Below are positions 25,323 through 31,309 of a DNA stretch of 51,018 bases, one piece after another; position 1 is the first letter of the stretch; each line of letters opens with the position of its first letter. Position numbers and translations under genes: made by a program. The DNA lies in IMG/VR virus record IMGVR_UViG_3300046028_005066, positions 1 to 51,018 of that record; one strand, 5' to 3'. The DNA comes from a virus. The notes beneath the pieces are model-generated. The model did no database searches. It saw nothing but the letters and a program-made list of their open reading frames with translations, and had not been told where the DNA came from.

Positions 25323-25789
25323 GGCAATGTCTCCATGAAACTTGGCACGTTGCGCCCGGTCCACTTAGCTATATGGCTTTTGTATTGCTTATAGTAGAGT
25401 TGATAGGCTTGCACAGCGTTATCTTTGTGGCACTCATCGGGCATTGCTTGCGCAAAGGCCGTTTGTTTGGTGGCGGTTATTTGCGGTGGGCACGCAGCCA
25501 ATGACTCGATTATTTTTTGGCAGGCATGCACTTTTTTATAGCGGTAGGTATACTCTTTGCATAAGTTAAGGCCTAAGTTTACTAGCCATTGATAGTTAGC
25601 TTGCGAGGCACGCGCCCACACAGTACATGGGTGATTTGCATGCGTTGATTTGTAGGGCACAGGAATATCGTAGCTGGCATTGATTGTGCATAGCATTTGT
25701 GCTGTTTCAAGAGGCATCTTAACAACGTGTTTGTCAAGGTGCAGTTGTGCGGCAATTACAGGATCGGTATCCAATACAAAGATGTTCAT
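25310..25789 (-). CDS. Phage-conserved DKH-type protein
   Basis: 159 residues: FVLDTDPVIAAQLHLDKHVV at the start, HPCTVWARASQANYQWL in the middle, then KEYTYRY, and FAQAMPDEC and KWTGRNVPSF near the end. I recall many aquatic-phage relatives. The layout has been likened to pyrimidine-dimer glycosylases, but I cannot confirm catalytic residues. First gene after promoter C (AAGGA before the ATG). A divergent paralogue is at 21255-21722. Confidence 0.75.
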   Translation of the reverse strand: MNIFVLDTDPVIAAQLHLDKHVVKMPLETAQMLCTINASYDIPVPYKSTHANHPCTVWARASQANYQWLVNLGLNLCKEYTYRYKKVHACQKIIESLAACPPQITATKQTAFAQAMPDECHKDNAVQAYQLYYKQYKSHIAKWTGRNVPSFMETLPCLA

Positions 25790-25802
25790 TTTTAGTCCTT
25801 AA

Positions 25803-25856
25803 GTCAGCTGCATTACAGCGATAAATAATATTACACCGCATAAAGTAATTTGTACA
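25803..25856 (-). promoter_or_regulatory. Early promoter C with 5'-terminal hairpin leader
   Basis: Leftward: TGTACA (25851-25856), 17 bp, TAATAT (25828-25833). Predicted +1 at A25822: AUC, stem GCUG/CAGC with loop UAAUG, UGAC ending at 25803, then AAGGA and the ATG at 25789. It serves the small-gene cluster. Confidence 0.8.
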
Positions 25857-25899
25857 GTTTAATTACCCCGCCAGGCACACACCCAGCGGAGTAGTTAGT

Positions 25900-26871
25900 T
25901 TAGGCAGCAATCAATATGCCAGGGTCGTTGGCCACAGCTAGTAGGCCGTTGAAAGCTTGTTGCTTAAGGTTGACGCCACCGTATAGCCAGCTTGCTTCTA
26001 GGCGACGGTCTTGTGACTTGCCCATATGCCAGTCTAGCATTTCGGTTGTGGCATTTAGCAGGCCCCACGCCGTACCTTGTGCTGAGTCGTACGCACTGCC
26101 TTTACCTTGACCGCTATACAACTGCAAGACTTTGGACACTTGCGTGTTGCCTTTCTCAGAGCTGTCCTTAAACAAGTTACGCACGAAGGCAATGGCTTGT
26201 TTGTCGGTCAGTCTTGTATCGGCTAATTGCCTTGCTTGCTCGCCAAATACGTCCCATGCTTCAGGCGTTAGGCCTAGCTCAGACTTAACGGTGTTAGCGT
26301 CAAATGTCGTACTATGCGCAACTTTAATGTCATTTAGCGCATTTTGGGAGCTTAGGTTCAACGTATTATTGCAGACAACACGAATGCTAGTGCGCCGCGC
26401 GGTGGTCTTTAAAGTCCCATCGCAGGCTGTAGCCAGCATAAGATAATCTTTTAGCACGTCTTTCTCGCCAATTTTAACCTCGTTGCCAGTGCGCGCAAGT
26501 GCCCAGTATTTAGCACCTCCGAATAGCACGCCAGCAGTTTCAAGTTCAAAGCCTTGGCCTTCAACTAAATCGCGAAAGAATTCTAGCACTTCCATGGGCT
26601 GCACAACTTTGTATTTGTTACCCACGACACCTAGCGCTATGCCAGTGTCTTCACGGTACAGCACTTGCTTAGAGCCTTGTTGCTCTATAGCATCGGCCGT
26701 GCGATACAGCACAGGGCTGCCCGCAATTTTAAAATTCATGCCGGACTCTTTTGCCCACGTTTCAAGTGGCGCGCCCTTTGTTAACGCCTGGCCTAGGCCG
26801 TGCCATGGGGTTTCCCCCACGTAGGCCATAGCACTGCGTCCGTCTACCATTGTTGCAATTTCATGAGCCAT
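25900..26871 (-). CDS. DUF932 phage/plasmid-like protein
   Basis: 323 residues. The N-terminus GRSAMAYVGETPWHGLGQAL and the later KTTARRTSIRVVCNNTLN block are the hallmarks of the DUF932 family (phage/plasmid-like TIGR03299). The family is common in phage early regions. It is thought to act in DNA metabolism, but its activity is not established. AAGGAG is 7 nt before the ATG. It follows the 26883 gene in the promoter D operon. No truncation is seen. Confidence 0.88.
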   Translation of the reverse strand: MAHEIATMVDGRSAMAYVGETPWHGLGQALTKGAPLETWAKESGMNFKIAGSPVLYRTADAIEQQGSKQVLYREDTGIALGVVGNKYKVVQPMEVLEFFRDLVEGQGFELETAGVLFGGAKYWALARTGNEVKIGEKDVLKDYLMLATACDGTLKTTARRTSIRVVCNNTLNLSSQNALNDIKVAHSTTFDANTVKSELGLTPEAWDVFGEQARQLADTRLTDKQAIAFVRNLFKDSSEKGNTQVSKVLQLYSGQGKGSAYDSAQGTAWGLLNATTEMLDWHMGKSQDRRLEASWLYGGVNLKQQAFNGLLAVANDPGILIAA

Positions 26872-26882
26872 GATCGTTCTCC

Positions 26883-27233
26883 TTAGCGCACAGTAACTTC
26901 AAAAGAAAGGTCTTCAACAGCGTTGCGCACATAATCATCTATGTGGCGATCCAGGTAGTTTTCAATTTCAGTATTGATGTCAAGGTCGCCCATTGCATCT
27001 TCAACAGCAACACGCACGAAGCTTTTAATTACGTTTTGCAATTTGTCTTCGAGCGTGGTGTTTTGCTCAGCGCGCAATTGCGTTGTTACAGTTGAATGGC
27101 GCACTTTGAGCTCAGCTAACTCAGTGTTTAGCACTTCGAGCTGAGCACTTAGCTCAGCGAGGGTAGGGGCTGCTGCAATTGTTTCAGCAATTACGCCGTC
27201 AACAATATTGTTGTCAATAGATAAATCAGACAT
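26883..27233 (-). CDS. Acidic coiled-coil early protein
   Basis: 116 residues, strongly acidic. A coiled coil runs through AELSAQLEVLNTELAELKVR, and a second helical half ends FEVTVR. First gene after promoter D with TAAGGAG upstream of the ATG. It is paired with the DUF932 gene 11 bases downstream. Function unknown; acidic early proteins often target host enzymes, which is only a guess here. Confidence 0.7.
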   Translation of the reverse strand: MSDLSIDNNIVDGVIAETIAAAPTLAELSAQLEVLNTELAELKVRHSTVTTQLRAEQNTTLEDKLQNVIKSFVRVAVEDAMGDLDINTEIENYLDRHIDDYVRNAVEDLSFEVTVR

Positions 27234-27250
27234 TTAAATCTCCTTAGGTT

Positions 27251-27307
27251 GTCAGCATCAAAATTGATGCGATGAGTAATATTACGTCGTACGAAGTAAC
27301 TTGTACA
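27251..27307 (-). promoter_or_regulatory. Early promoter D with 5'-terminal hairpin leader
   Basis: Leftward: TGTACA (27302-27307), 17 bp, TAATAT (27279-27284). Predicted +1 at A27273: AUC, stem GCAUCA/UGAUGC with loop AUUU, UGAC ending at 27251, then TAAGGAG and the ATG at 27233. Confidence 0.8.
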
Positions 27308-27321
27308 CTTTATTTTAGCCC

Positions 27322-27549
27322 CTAGCTAAACGCTCTAGCTAATAGGGGCCGCTTCATTGATGGGGCGATCAGACGCTTTTTGTAGCCGCAACCGATGTTG
27401 ATACAGTTGTAATGCATGATTGCGCGTTGTAAGTCCCCGGTAAAGCTGTACTTAGTACGGTAGGCACCTTTGGGACCAAAGCCTATTTGTACTAAAAATT
27501 GCGTGCCTGAATGGAAGGCACAACCTAATTCTGTTTTAAGTGTTGTCAT
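27322..27549 (-). CDS. Small conserved early protein
   Basis: 75 residues from the ATG at 27549, which shares an A with the stop of the micropeptide upstream (TAATG) and has GGAG 7 nt before it; the in-frame start at 27597 is unlikely. The product carries FLVQIGFGPKGAYRTKYSF and YNCINIGCGYKKRLI, a pattern I recall from other phages without known function. Its last bases lie 15 bp from promoter D. Confidence 0.7.
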   Translation of the reverse strand: MTTLKTELGCAFHSGTQFLVQIGFGPKGAYRTKYSFTGDLQRAIMHYNCINIGCGYKKRLIAPSMKRPLLARAFS

Positions 27550-27614
27550 TAGAATACTCCATAAATTATTAGAATGTCCAAGATAAGTATTACCCAAAGC
27601 AATAGCCAGCCCAT
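27549..27614 (-). CDS. 21-residue hydrophobic micropeptide
   Basis: ATG at 27614 to TAA at 27549. Both ends are joined to neighbours by TAATG (stop and start share one A): the stop of the 27614-28018 gene gives its start, and its stop gives the start of the 27322 gene. The peptide is one uninterrupted membrane helix (begins MGWLLLWVILIL, ends IIYGVF). Double coupling makes chance unlikely. Function unknown. Confidence 0.6.
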   Translation of the reverse strand: MGWLLLWVILILDILIIYGVF

Positions 27615-28018
27615 TAGTAAGTAGGTATGCTGGAGGGTAAATCGATTGCGGTACCTAGCGCTTCGCATGCCAATGCCTGACCTGCTTGCCAGTCTTTTGA
27701 ATGCCCATCTGAGCTGACGTCAACATAGTCACCCATGATAGTGTCCATGGCCATTAGTATTGCTACCACCACTTGGTCATAGGGGCGTAAGTTAGTCTTG
27801 CAAAACCCAAAGCCTAGCTCCGTGAAGTCCACATAAAAAGTTTCATAGTCTTCAGGGGGCGTACCGTTGATATTAATTATTGTGCCACTTAAATCATCGA
27901 TTGCAAGACCTAGCTCAGTCTTAGCATAACCCACGATTGCTTTCGCCGCCCTTAGCACTTTGTCTTGCATTTCTTTGGGCGGTTCTTCTTTGATTGTAAA
28001 GTAATGTGTGTAGCCCAT
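27614..28018 (-). CDS. MGYTHYF-type conserved phage protein
   Basis: 134 residues from the ATG at 28018, chosen for GAGGAG 7 nt upstream; an in-frame ATG at 28072 has none. It begins MGYTHYFTIKEEP, a signature shared by a large phage/bacterial family of unknown function, and contains a TFYVDFTELGFGFCKTN block and SSDGHSKDW near the end. It is coupled to the 27549 micropeptide by TAATG. Confidence 0.75.
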   Translation of the reverse strand: MGYTHYFTIKEEPPKEMQDKVLRAAKAIVGYAKTELGLAIDDLSGTIININGTPPEDYETFYVDFTELGFGFCKTNLRPYDQVVVAILMAMDTIMGDYVDVSSDGHSKDWQAGQALACEALGTAIDLPSSIPTY

Positions 28019-28019
28019 A

Positions 28020-28262
28020 TTATTTCTCCTCAGGCGTGTAGATAGGGTCATCCCAGCCGTAGCGATACGCATTACCTAACGTAAACACGTCACAAACAAC
28101 GTCACTGTCTAAGTCATACCAGTCTTCCGGTAGGTTAAACTTAAAGGCATGGTTTGCGAGCCCTTGCTGGAGCGCAAACACAGCACCTTCTTTGGTGTTG
28201 TCATACGCTGAAAACGTAAAGTTTGCAGTGTCCATTTTGGCCATCCAAATTGTGTTTTTCAT
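28020..28262 (-). CDS. Small early protein
   Basis: 80 residues, acidic, with an N-terminal NTIWMAKMDTANFTFSAYD and C-terminal YRYGWDDPIYTPEEK. First gene after promoter E with AGGAGAAG before the ATG; it ends one base before the next start. Function unknown. Confidence 0.7.
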   Translation of the reverse strand: MKNTIWMAKMDTANFTFSAYDNTKEGAVFALQQGLANHAFKFNLPEDWYDLDSDVVCDVFTLGNAYRYGWDDPIYTPEEK

Positions 28263-28277
28263 GATACTTCTCCTATA

Positions 28278-28332
28278 GTCAGCGCAACACAGCGCGATGA
28301 GTAATATTACGTCATACGCAATAATTTGTACA
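28278..28332 (-). promoter_or_regulatory. Early promoter E with 5'-terminal hairpin leader
   Basis: Leftward: TGTACA (28327-28332), 17 bp, TAATAT (28304-28309). Predicted +1 at A28298: AUC, stem GCGC/GCGC with loop UGUGUU, UGAC ending at 28278, then AGGAGAAG and the ATG at 28262. Confidence 0.8.
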
Positions 28333-28392
28333 CATTATTAGTGTCCAACAAAACGCAATCCGTTAAGTACAACCATTTTTGTCCGTCACAGA

Positions 28393-28986
28393 TTAGAAGC
28401 TAAGCTTATTAATACCCGCTATGTGGAAGGCCAATAGTTTACGTAAGTGCTCCCGCTCCTCAGGGGTAAGCGTTGGATCAGCTATGTCTCTACGGTACTT
28501 AGCTCTTAGGTCTGCTATTTTGCCCTTAGCACTTAAGCCTAAGTACTCAGGGTCGGTGGGCAAGCGCTTCAGTTCATGCTCTGAGTCCGCCTCAAATGCT
28601 ATGCGCCTTGCTTCCCATGATGACAGGTCCTTAGGGGCATGCGCTACCTTGGGATAGTGCTTCAAACGGATTGCTTCGTATTCTTCTTCAAAGGCATACC
28701 GCGCCTCAGGGGAGAGCGATACAGATGTAGCTAGGAGCTTTCGATACTTCGCTCTTAGCACTTGGTGCTCTGCATGCATGGAAGCGTATATGCGCTGGTG
28801 CTTAGCACTGCGCTTGGTTTTCTTCTTAGGGGGTGCATTCTCAGCAATAAACTTATGATGCGCAATAGCTTCTTCCAGTGTATCTTTATAACCATAATAC
28901 TTATTCCTAAAAATTACCCGCCACTTATTATTGCGAGGATAATAGGACACCCCTGTGTAACCACTAGTGTTATTTTTAGCAACCAT
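28393..28986 (-). CDS. AP2-domain DNA-binding protein
   Basis: 197 residues. Residues 5-50 (NNTSGYTGVSYYPRNNKW, then RNKYYGYKDTLEEAIAHH) form an AP2/ERF-type DNA-binding domain of the kind found in phage proteins and HNH homing endonucleases. The rest is charged helices with no HNH or other nuclease motif. It may be a regulator or origin binder, or the remnant of a homing endonuclease. GGAGG lies 4 nt before the ATG. It has its own promoter (29017-29045), unlike the TGTACA class, and borders the repeat-rich non-coding zone. Confidence 0.75.
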   Translation of the reverse strand: MVAKNNTSGYTGVSYYPRNNKWRVIFRNKYYGYKDTLEEAIAHHKFIAENAPPKKKTKRSAKHQRIYASMHAEHQVLRAKYRKLLATSVSLSPEARYAFEEEYEAIRLKHYPKVAHAPKDLSSWEARRIAFEADSEHELKRLPTDPEYLGLSAKGKIADLRAKYRRDIADPTLTPEEREHLRKLLAFHIAGINKLSF

Positions 28987-29016
28987 AAAGCCTCCAAAAT
29001 TATGTAATAAGTGAAC

Positions 29017-29045
29017 ATTATATTGCTATAAGTCTTTTTAGTAAA
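29017..29045 (-). promoter_or_regulatory. Leftward promoter of the AP2 gene
   Basis: TTTACT (29040-29045), 17 bp, perfect TATAAT (29017-29022), start near 29011, GGAGG and ATG at 28986. No AUC-hairpin-UGAC leader is present, so this is a different class from promoters A-F. Confidence 0.65.
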
Positions 29046-29751
29046 CAGTATTTTATTTAGGGTCTTTTGAGGCTTATTTTGAGCGGGGACGCAACTTAGC
29101 ACTGAGTCTTAAAAAAAGGCCCAAAAAGGTCAAAATAACAGACTTTTAGGAGGCCTAATCAGTTCTTTTGTTCCAAAAAAAAGAATTACGAACTAAGCAC
29201 TTAGCCTGCCTCCGGAACACAATAACAACAGAACAACACTTTCTAAATTATAAGAAGTTTTGGAGCCTTGCGAAAAATTAGCCTGTTTCGGGCACTTCCT
29301 GTTTTTTTATATTTATTTATATATATTTAATTTTATTGTTTTTAATATAATCTAAGTGCTTAGTTCTTAATGCTTTTTTACTGTTACAGCACGCTTCCTG
29401 CACATGTTTTATGTGTTGTTATTCCGTTCCTTCGGGCCTAAGTGCTTGGTTCGTATACATTTACCGATCCGTCCTAAACTTTTCAATCAAAACCCCACCT
29501 TATGTTTTTGAGTGTCCCCAAAAATGGAATTGGTACGCCTCAAAACCAACTCAGGACGGAGTGCTAAGTGCCAAGTTCGGAATCAATCGGGCAAGGAACC
29601 AAGCGCTGAGTACTTAGCACTGAGACACGTCCTTGGTCAACGTAATGACACCGAGAGCTTGCAAAACAAAAAGCCTATAGGCTAGTATCAACTAACTAAA
29701 AATAATTGACCGTAGGACTCCGCATGCAATCCCATCCCTAAAGTCGGAGCG
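29046..29751. other. Repeat-rich non-coding zone
   Basis: No convincing gene lies between the AP2 gene promoter and the terminator at 29752. The stretch is AT-rich, with A/T runs near 29111, 29178 and 29300-29350. It carries most copies of the CTAAGTGCTTAGTTC repeat and a 12-bp palindrome AGCCTATAGGCT at 29672-29683. A frame at 29411-29617 has no ribosome site and is probably fortuitous. This is a candidate origin region. Confidence 0.6.
29093..29624. repeat. Interspersed CTAAGTGCTTAGTTCG repeats
   Basis: Imperfect copies in both orientations at 29093-29106, 29186-29206 (reverse), 29350-29370, 29436-29456, 29561-29582 and 29592-29624 (reverse, perhaps two half copies). Two further related copies lie at 30499-30520 and 30650-30671. 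The best copies share CTAAGTGCTTRGTTC followed by GTA or TTA. The core CTAAGTGCTTAG is nearly palindromic. Confidence 0.65.
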
Positions 29752-29775
29752 AAAAAAAACCACCCGAAGGTGGTT
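29752..29775 (-). terminator. Rho-independent terminator, leftward
   Basis: On the minus strand a 7-bp stem AACCACC/GGTGGTT with a TTCG tetraloop is followed by a run of T (A-run 29752-29759 on the plus strand). It lies just after the stop of the 29791 gene. Confidence 0.85.
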
Positions 29776-29790
29776 GGTTGTACTGCGAGC

Positions 29791-29982
29791 TTAAAGATTT
29801 TCTAAAAGTTCGGGATATTGATCTTTTACTTGCTCAAGTAAAGTCTCAATAGAGTATTCTTGCATATTAAAAATTAAAGTATCCATTGCAAGTTCTTCCA
29901 ATGTATAACGATCCATTTCTTGAACTATTTCAAGTGCAAAAGCTTCCTTAAGATTTTCAAATTGAGTTTCTGATAATTCCAT
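29791..29982 (-). CDS. Small acidic protein
   Basis: 63 residues, strongly acidic and helical (MELSETQFENLKEAFALEIV to YPELLENL). AGGGGA lies 5 nt before the ATG at 29982. I recall acidic relatives in cyanophages. Such proteins may mimic DNA, but no function is established. It is second in the promoter F operon and is followed at once by a strong terminator. Confidence 0.75.
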   Translation of the reverse strand: MELSETQFENLKEAFALEIVQEMDRYTLEELAMDTLIFNMQEYSIETLLEQVKDQYPELLENL

Positions 29983-29993
29983 GATTTTCCCCT

Positions 29994-30021
29994 AATAAAA
30001 CTGCGAACCTAAGTTCGCAGT
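29994..30021 (-). terminator. Hairpin between early genes (terminator or attenuator)
   Basis: Perfect 9-bp stem ACTGCGAAC (30000-30008) and GTTCGCAGT (30013-30021), with TTTTATT following on the minus strand. It sits between the stop of the 30038 gene and the AGGGGA site of the 29791 gene, so it may terminate partly or stabilise the upstream message. Confidence 0.7.
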
Positions 30022-30037
30022 ATGATGAATTAAAATC

Positions 30038-30406
30038 TTACATTAAGCCATTGTTGATTTTTGATTTGTACCAGTAGACGCAAGCCATGGTTGTTTTACA
30101 ACCTTCAAAGTTATCATGGATAATTTGCAAAGTGTCCTTAGGTGATGTACCAGCTTTTAATTCTTTCAAAATGCGTGCACCGATACCAAGAACTGGTTTG
30201 CTAGTCTTAGGTTTAATCACAACGTTTGCATCATCAGTGCGAGGTTGGTCGTTGAATTTGCTTAGTGCTAAGATAATGGATGCTTGTGACATCTTAGGTG
30301 ATACAGGTGCACCACTAACCTTTGCGAGCTCAGCACGAAGCTCTTTGATTGTTGGTACTGATTTAACTGGTTGAGTTGTTGTTGTTACTAAAGTTGCTAA
30401 GTTCAT
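30038..30406 (-). CDS. Early protein with C-terminal WY-type domain
   Basis: 122 residues. Two ATGs are possible: GGAG stands 6 nt before the one at 30406 and forms part of the codon following the other (30418), so 30406 is preferred. The N-terminal 60 residues are helical. The C-terminal domain (VLGIGARILKELKAG to KTTMACVYWYKSKINNG) matches the C-terminus of the 15406 gene; pattern LGIGA, KTT, A, WY, I, G. First gene after promoter F. Possibly DNA-binding; no function known. Confidence 0.75.
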   Translation of the reverse strand: MNLATLVTTTTQPVKSVPTIKELRAELAKVSGAPVSPKMSQASIILALSKFNDQPRTDDANVVIKPKTSKPVLGIGARILKELKAGTSPKDTLQIIHDNFEGCKTTMACVYWYKSKINNGLM

Positions 30407-30424
30407 AATATTCTCCATAAGTAA

Positions 30425-30482
30425 GTCACAATCAAATATTGATTGGATGAGTAATATTAAATCAAATATTGAAAGTTGTACA
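30425..30482 (-). promoter_or_regulatory. Early promoter F with 5'-terminal hairpin leader
   Basis: Leftward: TGTACA (30477-30482), 17 bp, TAATAT (30454-30459). Predicted +1 at A30448: AUC, stem CAAUCAA/UUGAUUG with loop UAU, UGAC ending at 30425, then GGAG and the ATG at 30406. Longest stem of the six modules. Confidence 0.8.
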
Positions 30483-30498
30483 CATTTATTTTATCCAA

Positions 30499-30711
30499 CA
30501 CTAAGTGCTAAGCATTTAAAAGGAACGTGCATGCGCGCATAGCACATTGCAATGCAAAAGTAAATACCCCCATGCAAATAAACTTAAAGCGATAGCAAAG
30601 TGATAGGCATGCAAAACAATAAGCAAACGATAAGCAAACGATAGCGGGGCTTGGAACTTGGCACTTGGTGGTTTGGTCGGATTTTCGGGTTTTTAGGTTT
30701 TCAAGCCCCGC
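30499..30711. other. Structured non-coding region, candidate origin or packaging site
   Basis: Features in order: repeat copy 30499-30520; 10-bp palindromes ATGCGCGCAT (30531-30540) and CATTGCAATG (30545-30554); perfect 11-bp tandem repeat ATAAGCAAACG (30619-30629 and 30630-30640); a 10-bp inverted repeat GCGGGGCTTG (30644-30653) and CAAGCCCCGC (30702-30711) enclosing another repeat copy (30650-30671). It lies directly upstream of the terminase genes. No gene is supported here; the minus-strand frame at 30508-30801 has no ATG or ribosome site. Confidence 0.55.
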
Positions 30712-30792
30712 GGTGGGGAGGTAAACGGGATCCTGTTTCTGAAATAAGCCCCCTACAAATACCGGGGAAATTTTAAAACACAGTTGCAAAAT

Positions 30793-30821
30793 TGTACACA
30801 AATTAAATAGGAAAATTTAAT
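30793..30821 (+). promoter_or_regulatory. Rightward TGTACA-type promoter candidate
   Basis: TGTACA (30793-30798), 17 bp, TTTAAT (30816-30821). It has the -35 and spacing of the early class but points right toward the terminase genes and lacks the AUC-hairpin-UGAC leader. A second TGTACA at 30838-30843 has no good -10. Confidence 0.45.
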
Positions 30822-30875
30822 AAACAAGTTATAAACCTGTACAACTAAATATAAGTAACTATTTTTAAAATAATG

Positions 30876-30904
30876 TTTACAAACCCAATGTCCTATGATA
30901 TAAA
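30876..30904 (+). promoter_or_regulatory. Terminase promoter, near-leaderless start
   Basis: TTTACA (30876-30881), 17 bp, TATAAA (30899-30904): the best sigma70 match in the rightward direction. The predicted +1 is about 30911, only about 3 nt before the terS ATG at 30914. Confidence 0.7.
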
Positions 30905-30913
30905 GCATATTAT

Positions 30914-31309
30914 ATGAGCGAAGCCCAAACTACACCCTCCCCCGAAGAGCCTGAATTACAGGACGATCTTACCTTCCTATCCTATATTGAAGGACTAGGT
31001 AGGAAGAGCATTGATCCGCTGTCAGCTGAAGGGCTAGAAATCCAAGCTAAGTACGTGCTAAGTTTGCCGCAACATCCCATGGACGTGCTAAGACGCATCA
31101 TGGTAAATCCTTTCTGCTCTCCCAATGAGCGTATCTCTGCAGCTAAGACCGTCATGGAATACTCAATGCGCAAAGTGCCAAGTAATGTAGAGCTAACCGG
31201 TAAGAACGGTGCACCAATTAAACTTGATACCTCAGCCCTATCCAAGCTTTCCCTTGAGGAGTTAGCGCAAATGGAAGAGTTACTAGCTAAACTAAATCCT
31301 ACCGAGTAA
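30914..31309 (+). CDS. Terminase small subunit
   Basis: 131 residues. An acidic N-terminus (1-20) is followed by helices (LEIQAKYVLSLPQHPMDVLRR; FCSPNERISAAKTVMEY) and a C-terminal helix (LSLEELAQMEELLAKL), the layout of phage small terminases, which recognise the packaging site. It lies immediately before terL with a TAATG overlap, which supports the call. No Shine-Dalgarno is visible, and the promoter -10 ends 9 nt upstream, so translation may start on a leaderless transcript. Confidence 0.75.
   Translation: MSEAQTTPSPEEPELQDDLTFLSYIEGLGRKSIDPLSAEGLEIQAKYVLSLPQHPMDVLRRIMVNPFCSPNERISAAKTVMEYSMRKVPSNVELTGKNGAPIKLDTSALSKLSLEELAQMEELLAKLNPTE

Noticed and set aside
28278-28298. Reading the early hairpins as terminators of upstream genes
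   Set aside because: They lack T-tracts, sit at a fixed distance after a 17-bp-spaced promoter and precede a Shine-Dalgarno site, so they belong to the start of the downstream message.
29411-29617. 68-codon plus-strand frame in the repeat zone
   Set aside because: No ribosome site, no family resemblance, and it spans intergenic repeat copies.
30776-30798. Leftward promoter (TGTACA-17-TAAAAT) reading the 30793 site backwards
   Set aside because: No AUC-hairpin-UGAC leader follows and no gene lies downstream before promoter F; the palindromic -35 explains the match.
30508-30801. 97-codon minus-strand frame in the region before terS
   Set aside because: No ATG start or Shine-Dalgarno, and it covers palindromes and repeats of the non-coding zone.
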